A stretch of 64,000 nt of DNA from Ariolimax columbianus (lineage: Eukaryota > Mollusca > Gastropoda > Stylommatophora > Arionidae), in assembly GCA_036924085.1 (NCBI GenBank), contig JAVGWX010000012.1:31554979-31618978 (forward strand). The letters run 5' to 3'. Of the stretch, positions 59,540-64,000 are shown piece after piece (within the stretch, counting starts at the first letter, position 1; the number at the start of each line of letters is the position of its first letter). The notes beneath the pieces are model-generated. The model saw only the letters and a list, made by a program, of their open reading frames with translations, did not search any database and was not told where the DNA came from. The position numbers and the translations under genes were made by a program.

Positions 59540-59740
59540 AATGTTGTGTGGTTGTGTCGTAGTTTACAGCGAGGCTGCGATACCTTTCCGACACATCAGG
59601 TTTCTGCTGGCGCGGTCAGGTACCGGGTTCGCCTTCCCACTGCGATCCATATCCTCCCAGCCAGGCTACACTAGCGCAGCCTGTATCCAGGACCGCTACT
59701 TGGAGGCGGAATAAGGTCCTGGTCTGCTCTCGTTCTGATG
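59540..59740 (-). mobile_element. SINE type B, diverged fragment
   Basis: The minus strand has GGTCCTGGATACAGGCTGC, GGGAAGGCGAACCCGGTACC, a GTCGGAAAGGTATCGCAGCC block and CTGTAAACTACGACACAACC in the family order. Both ends are missing. More diverged than the two copies to its left. Confidence 0.6.
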
Positions 59741-59742
59741 TA

Positions 59743-59920
59743 GCTCATTCACTGTCCTGCTGTCAATTCATTCACTGTCCTGCTGTCAACTCATTCACTG
59801 TCCTGTTGGCAACTCATTCACTGCCCTGCTGTCAACTCATTCACTGCCCTGCTGTCAACTCATTCACTGCGCTGCTGTCAACTCATTCACTGCCCTGCTG
59901 TCAACTCATTCACTGTCCTG
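59743..59920. repeat. 23-bp minisatellite, about 8 copies
   Basis: Units CTCATTCACTGYCCTGCTGT plus CAA, with T/C and one C/G variant. It starts at the 5' edge of the preceding SINE fragment. The ORF over it is a by-product. Confidence 0.93.
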
Positions 59921-60964
59921 TACCTTCGACCAACCGTCGGGTCACCTATCAAGACCCCCATCTCATGTTCTCTTTCGTGCTCTCTGAAAATGAATGTGCT
60001 ACAACAGTCGGGTCTACGAGGTGGGTATCAACACTGCTATCACCAAAGTGATAATCTTACAGAGGAGCTTCACATTGCACTACAGCCTAGAGGACCCCGG
60101 TAGACCTTCTTAAGTACGCCTTTCAGTGTAAGAAGACAAACTATAACCTCCCACAAAGGAAACGTCGTTAATAGCTAACTCAGTACGAGTAGCTTCGAAC
60201 AAGAACAATGTTCTTTATAAATCGACAATGTACCTTATATATTGACAATGTGCAATGTCCAGTCACAGGTCAGTGTGGAATATAGTTAGACTTACTGAAG
60301 GCTTAAAGTTAATCGTTTTCAGTGATGGTTTCTCTAGAAGATAATGAGTGTGTCATTCACATGCACAGCCCTTTTTAGTCACCCATTATCATCAGGATGG
60401 ACGTGGTAAGTCTCCAGCTTCACGGTCAGTTGAATATAATCAACAAGATTTGACATCACGTTGTTAAAATAACCTTGGAAACAGAACTTGTTGTCTTGTA
60501 GACAAGGTGGGGGTCGACAACCACATCCACATAACGTTGAGCTTAAGGAGTAACCAAAACATTACAGGTATGGTCGGATTAATTGCACCTGGTGCTCTAA
60601 GCACATCCACGTGTTGATGCCCCACCTCCCTTTCCCCCACCCGCAGCTCAGGTTTTACTAGCAAAGTGGCAAGCTGTTGCCCCAACACAGATCAAAGATG
60701 CAAAGACCATAGGTATTTGAATGTGTTAACCAGAGGTCTGGACTCTGAAGACTTGGGAGTTACAGCAGAATATAGATCACTAGTTTTAGTCTTCCAAGAC
60801 CAAAGAACATTAAAAGAGACAATCTGGCTTCAGGCCTAGAACGCATGTCCATGACGGTAAGATTGTAAACTGGTAATTTTGTAAACAAATTGTATTATGT
60901 GCTGATAGTTGGTGCCCTTTTTCTATTGGTACAATGACTGCAGTTTGGAGGGCTCTGGTTATAG
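59921..60964. other. No gene recognised
   Basis: About 1 kb with short ORFs only. A small two-fold AATGTNC...ATCGACAATGT motif lies near 60208-60260. No RNA gene or mobile element was recognised. Confidence 0.4.
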
Positions 60965-61290
60965 TTAGGAGAGCCCTACTAGAGCTAGAAGGGCCCTGAC
61001 TAGATCTAGGATGGCACTGACTAGAGTTAAGACGGACTCGACTAGATCTAGGATGACCCTGACTACAGTTAAGACGGACTCGACTATATCTAGGATGGCC
61101 CTGACTACAGTTAAGACGGACTCGACTAGATCTAGGATGACCCTGACTACAGTTAAGACGGACTCGACTAGATCTAGGATGACCCTGACTACAGTTAAGA
61201 CGGACTCGACTATATCTAGGATGGCCCTGACTACAGTTAAGACGGACTCGACTAGATCTAGGATGGCCCTGACTAGAAGTAGAATGGCCC
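60965..61290. repeat. 42-bp minisatellite, about 7-8 copies
   Basis: Units containing GACTAGATCTAGGATGACCC and TGACTACAGTTAAGACGGAC. Variants are ATCT/TATCT and GATGA/GATGG. The unit is 14 codons long, so frames stay open on both strands (RSRMTLTTVKTDS on plus, SQGHPRSSRVRLNC on minus). Neither resembles a known protein. The left-hand copies are more diverged than the middle ones. Confidence 0.93.
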
Positions 61291-61682
61291 TGACCCAACT
61301 TCTTGCTTACACCGTGGAATGTAAGATGATGAACTCCAATCCACTACTACAATCGTCAATTGTGAAGAACTTAGCAGAGTAGCTTCAAACACCAACATGC
61401 ATGGAGGTGTAGTGGCCATATTCCTTCTTCCCCAGTAAAGCAGAGGATGACACACCTGTTTAGGAGCAGGTAACAAGCATGGTGTCGGATAAAATGATTT
61501 ATCATGAGGGGAAAATTGACCGAGTAATTACGACGTATTTAAATGTTAGGCGCCAAAAGCAAGCCGACCTTGATTTGTCTAGCTCTGCAGTAAAGGATCA
61601 TGATATCTACAGGATGATTCAAGCATGCACACACATTATAGTGTGGTTGTTCTCATATGTCTCCATTGTGGATATTACAAGG
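61291..61682. other. Unassigned; possibly the upstream part of a LINE remnant
   Basis: A 68-codon plus-strand ORF at 61479-61685 ends just before the LINE piece. It could be decayed linker sequence between RNase H and the C-terminal domain, but I see no diagnostic motif. Confidence 0.3.
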
Positions 61683-61956
61683 TAAAGTGGCAGGATAACA
61701 TCCCAGGCAACACGGAAATACTGCCAACCGTCCAGAAAAAGGCTAGGTTGTCATATTTCGTCTCCGAACTGACCACATCGGAATGAGACACCACATGTAC
61801 ACTAAATTCAAGAAAGGTAAAACCAGTCTATGTTACTGCGGCCTAGCAAAACATGACAGCAGCACGTATACGTTATTATTGCCCCCAGCATACAGATCTG
61901 AGGACAAGGATGTGACCCATGTCGACCCTCCTGAAGACGATATTGTTCGGCATTAA
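61683..61956 (+). pseudogene. LINE ORF2 C-terminal domain remnant
   Basis: From 61747 one frame reads VVIFRLRTDHIGMRHHMYTK, then FKKGKTSLCYCGLAKHD and on to a stop at 61954-61956. It matches VVVFRFRTGHNRLRYHLFNK, LKIGCTDECPCG in the LINE at 57027-57371, so both come from related elements. Upstream KWQDNIPGN in another frame fits the preceding W-rich part. The Cys knuckle is broken (CYCG present, the EHLLQ part lost). Confidence 0.65.
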
Positions 61957-62675
61957 TGAAACCATAAAAGACAGCAGAATTTGTTGCAGAACCCAGTCAA
62001 AATGAGAAATCATTGCAGAAGAATTCGAATTCTTCATTGCGAAATTTTTGTTAGCTTGACGTTTTTCTATTCCTTGATCATCGTGATATAATGAGCAACC
62101 TTTGGGCCTGCACATTTGGTTCATTCTATATTAGTACAATATATGAATACCTCGTACTTAGGACAGGCTGGGTAAAAGGTCAAGTCGCAAAAAAACCGTA
62201 ACTCGAAGCACTGTCTTTTTCACTAAACGATGTATGCAGCAAGTATACATACTGCAATAGTCTTGTATGTGCATACTTTAGATGAAACTGGCCATAGTGG
62301 CACGTGTACGTGATTCAGTTACATGTCGATGTAACGATAGCGTTACCGTCAGAATGGGTCGTACCTTTTAGGCCTCCAGTTCAAGATGTGGCTACAATTG
62401 CGAAAGCGTCACAAGTGGGAAGAGTCTTGAGACTAACTTGACTGTGTGGCTGTCGTTGCCGTTTTTCTTTGAAACCCCTAATTTTACAGTCAGTGTGTAT
62501 TGTCAGGAGCCAATGTGTGTAATTTATTCATTAGAACATAACAAAGTCATGACAGGAACCCCTGTTTGTTTAGCAGAACACAACATGTTACAGACTATGA
62601 TATTGATAAGAACGTATTTGTTCAGTGGAGCGATGGGCTAAAGATACAGACGTGAGTGAGCTGACATCAGCCAGG
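61957..62675. other. No gene recognised
   Basis: Short ORFs only (up to 82 codons). An imperfect palindrome GTAACGATAGCGTTAC is near 62331-62346. A TTTGTTCAGTGGARC motif near 62618 recurs near 63012 and, changed, near 63360. Confidence 0.35.
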
Positions 62676-62930
62676 GCCTCATAGCTTGCTGCTTGCATCA
62701 GGGTCAGCGACATATAGCTGACCGTGAACCTATCCCGCCTACAATTGACGGCTCTATGAACAAACTACAACCACGCAACCTGGCTAAGAGGAAAGTGACG
62801 AAGAGGGAAGGCAAACAATAATCCCCCGCTTAAACCGGTTGTACAAGCGAAGAGCGTAGATATCAACACAGACTACAACACAATGCCATTCTTAGGACGA
62901 ACAACGAAGTAATTCAGTGGAACTGACGTG
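62676..62930 (+). mobile_element. SINE type B, strongly diverged
   Basis: Sense-strand blocks in family order: GGGTCAGCGACATATAGCTG, CCTGGCTAAGAGGAAAGTGA, CGAAGAGGGAAGGCAAAC, AGAGCGTAGATATCAACACA and GACTACAACACAATGCC. Ends unclear, no head. Confidence 0.5.
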
Positions 62931-63179
62931 CTTCCGCCTGAAGAACAGAACCCTTGTTTGTTCAATGCAACATGTTAAGTTCCCAACTATTTATAAGAAA
63001 GAACACACGTGTGTTCAGTGGAACATGGGATGTTCTCCAACCCAGTAAATGTTGTTCGAAGCTACTCGTGTCGATTCAACTCTTGACGTTCTTTAGTAGT
63101 AGGTTACAGTTGCTCTTCGTACACCCCGAGGTGCATTTGAGAAGGTAAACCGGGATAATCTTGGTTGTAGTGCAATGCG
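62931..63179. other. No gene recognised
   Basis: Contains GAACCCTTGTTTGTTCA and GTGTTCAGTGGAACATGGGA, which loosely repeat 62557-62638. Confidence 0.35.
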
Positions 63180-63345
63180 AGACTTCTCAGCAAGCTTGTT
63201 ATTATGGGGATTATAGTGGCGATACCCACCTGTTGACTAGACTGTTGTAACACAAGCTGTGTCCACCAGCACGAAGGAGTGGGGGGGGGGGGGCTTTCAT
63301 CAGTGTGTTTAATCTGACCCTGATTACTCTTCGCTCCCCAACCCT
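63180..63345 (+). repeat. Dispersed repeat X, copy 2
   Basis: AGCTTGTTATTATGGGGATT, ATACCCACCTGTTGACTAGA, CAAGCTGTGTCCACCAGCAC, a 13-G run and TCTGACCCTGATT. Related in order to 8925-9065 and 63896-64000. Confidence 0.6.
63281..63293 (+). repeat. Homopolymer of 13 G
   Basis: An uninterrupted G run inside repeat X. Its length is likely to vary or to be mis-called. Confidence 0.9.
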
Positions 63346-63895
63346 GTCCAAAAAGCCCTGTTTATTCGGTGGAACACGCTCCCAGTCCATGATAATATCC
63401 CGTGTGTAATGTTGATACTACCGATATATTTAGGCCAGCATCACGCGCGAACACGCGCATATTCTATAATCCAGACATGTTAATGCTCACAGTAAGCGTA
63501 TGTGGACCTGTAGCAGGTGGTTTGAATAAATACACACACAACCTTAACAGTCCCACTAGTTCGTTTACATATGTTATTTTTCAACTTCTATGTGATTTTA
63601 TGACAAAATAAACAGCCATGGACTGTGTTTATACTTTCTGCAGATTGTGAATGTTGTGTTTGTGATTGCGTGGGGATAATGAGGTTGACTGCAGATGTGA
63701 AAATTGAGATCATGGTTCATCATCGTTCGTTTTTCGTTACAGTACAACCAGTCTTATTCCAAAACGTGCTTGCATCTTGCGGCAGAAGTACATCGCTTGT
63801 TCGCATTATCGACACGATAACAGTTGACCCAAATGTGTTACCGTGGCTTGAATACGGAACATAAAATAGTAATGCTGTAACCTACCAAGCATGTC
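63346..63895. other. No gene recognised
   Basis: Two short plus-strand ORFs (63402-63611, 69 codons; 63625-63864, 79 codons) without recognisable motifs. Confidence 0.35.
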
Positions 63896-64000
63896 GTAAG
63901 GGGTGAGCAAGGAAAGCTTGTTACTATGGGGATTATAGTGTTAACACCAACCTCGCTGACTAGGCTGTTGTAAGACAAGCTGTGTCCACGAGTACGGAGG
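63896..64000 (+). repeat. Dispersed repeat X, copy 3, cut by the window end
   Basis: AAAGCTTGTTACTATGGGGA, ACACCAACCTCGCTGACTAG and CAAGCTGTGTCCACGAGTAC repeat copy 2 about 720 bp downstream in direct orientation. Confidence 0.7.

Overview
The window looks like animal (metazoan) nuclear DNA, most likely from an invertebrate and perhaps a mollusc. It holds no convincing intact gene. What can be recognised are decayed C-terminal pieces of LINE retrotransposons, tRNA-derived SINEs and a large amount of tandem repeat. The taxonomic guess rests on remembered resemblance of two LINE protein pieces (a RNase H 'WIYCP' piece and a 'REQVVVFRFRTGHNRL' domain) to elements common in gastropods. It was not searched and is weak.

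Layout: (a) 1-3276 is a flank with a truncated SINE, three minisatellites (22-, 16- and 45-bp units), a minus-strand LINE remnant and a complete SINE with a 10-bp target-site duplication. (b) 3277-6693 is a 26-bp minisatellite that runs into a 100-N assembly gap (6694-6793). (c) 6799-6945 is a GATA microsatellite, and 7019-13059 holds LINE remnants, a SINE, more minisatellites and unassigned sequence. (d) 13180-16455 repeats 1-3276 at an offset of exactly 13,179 bp. (e) 16456-56730 is one giant array of about 1,550 copies of the same 26-bp unit with clear higher-order structure. (f) 56731-64000 is the right flank: one orphan 26-bp unit, a LINE 3' end with a GAA-rich tail, three related SINEs on the minus strand, 23-bp and 42-bp minisatellites, another LINE remnant, and further dispersed repeats.

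There is no operon or pathway here. The most interesting structures are the hierarchical organisation of the 40-kb array (spacings of 6,490 and 2,960 bp that equal whole numbers of 26-bp units minus 2 bp per short unit), a short inverted match at the two array borders, an orphan unit outside the array, two SINE families that share one tRNA-like head, and a possible LINE/SINE pair with a shared tail. The 6.7-kb duplication around the gap has an indel-rich patch and may be an assembly artefact. I found no evidence of a new protein-based system. All comparisons were made by eye.
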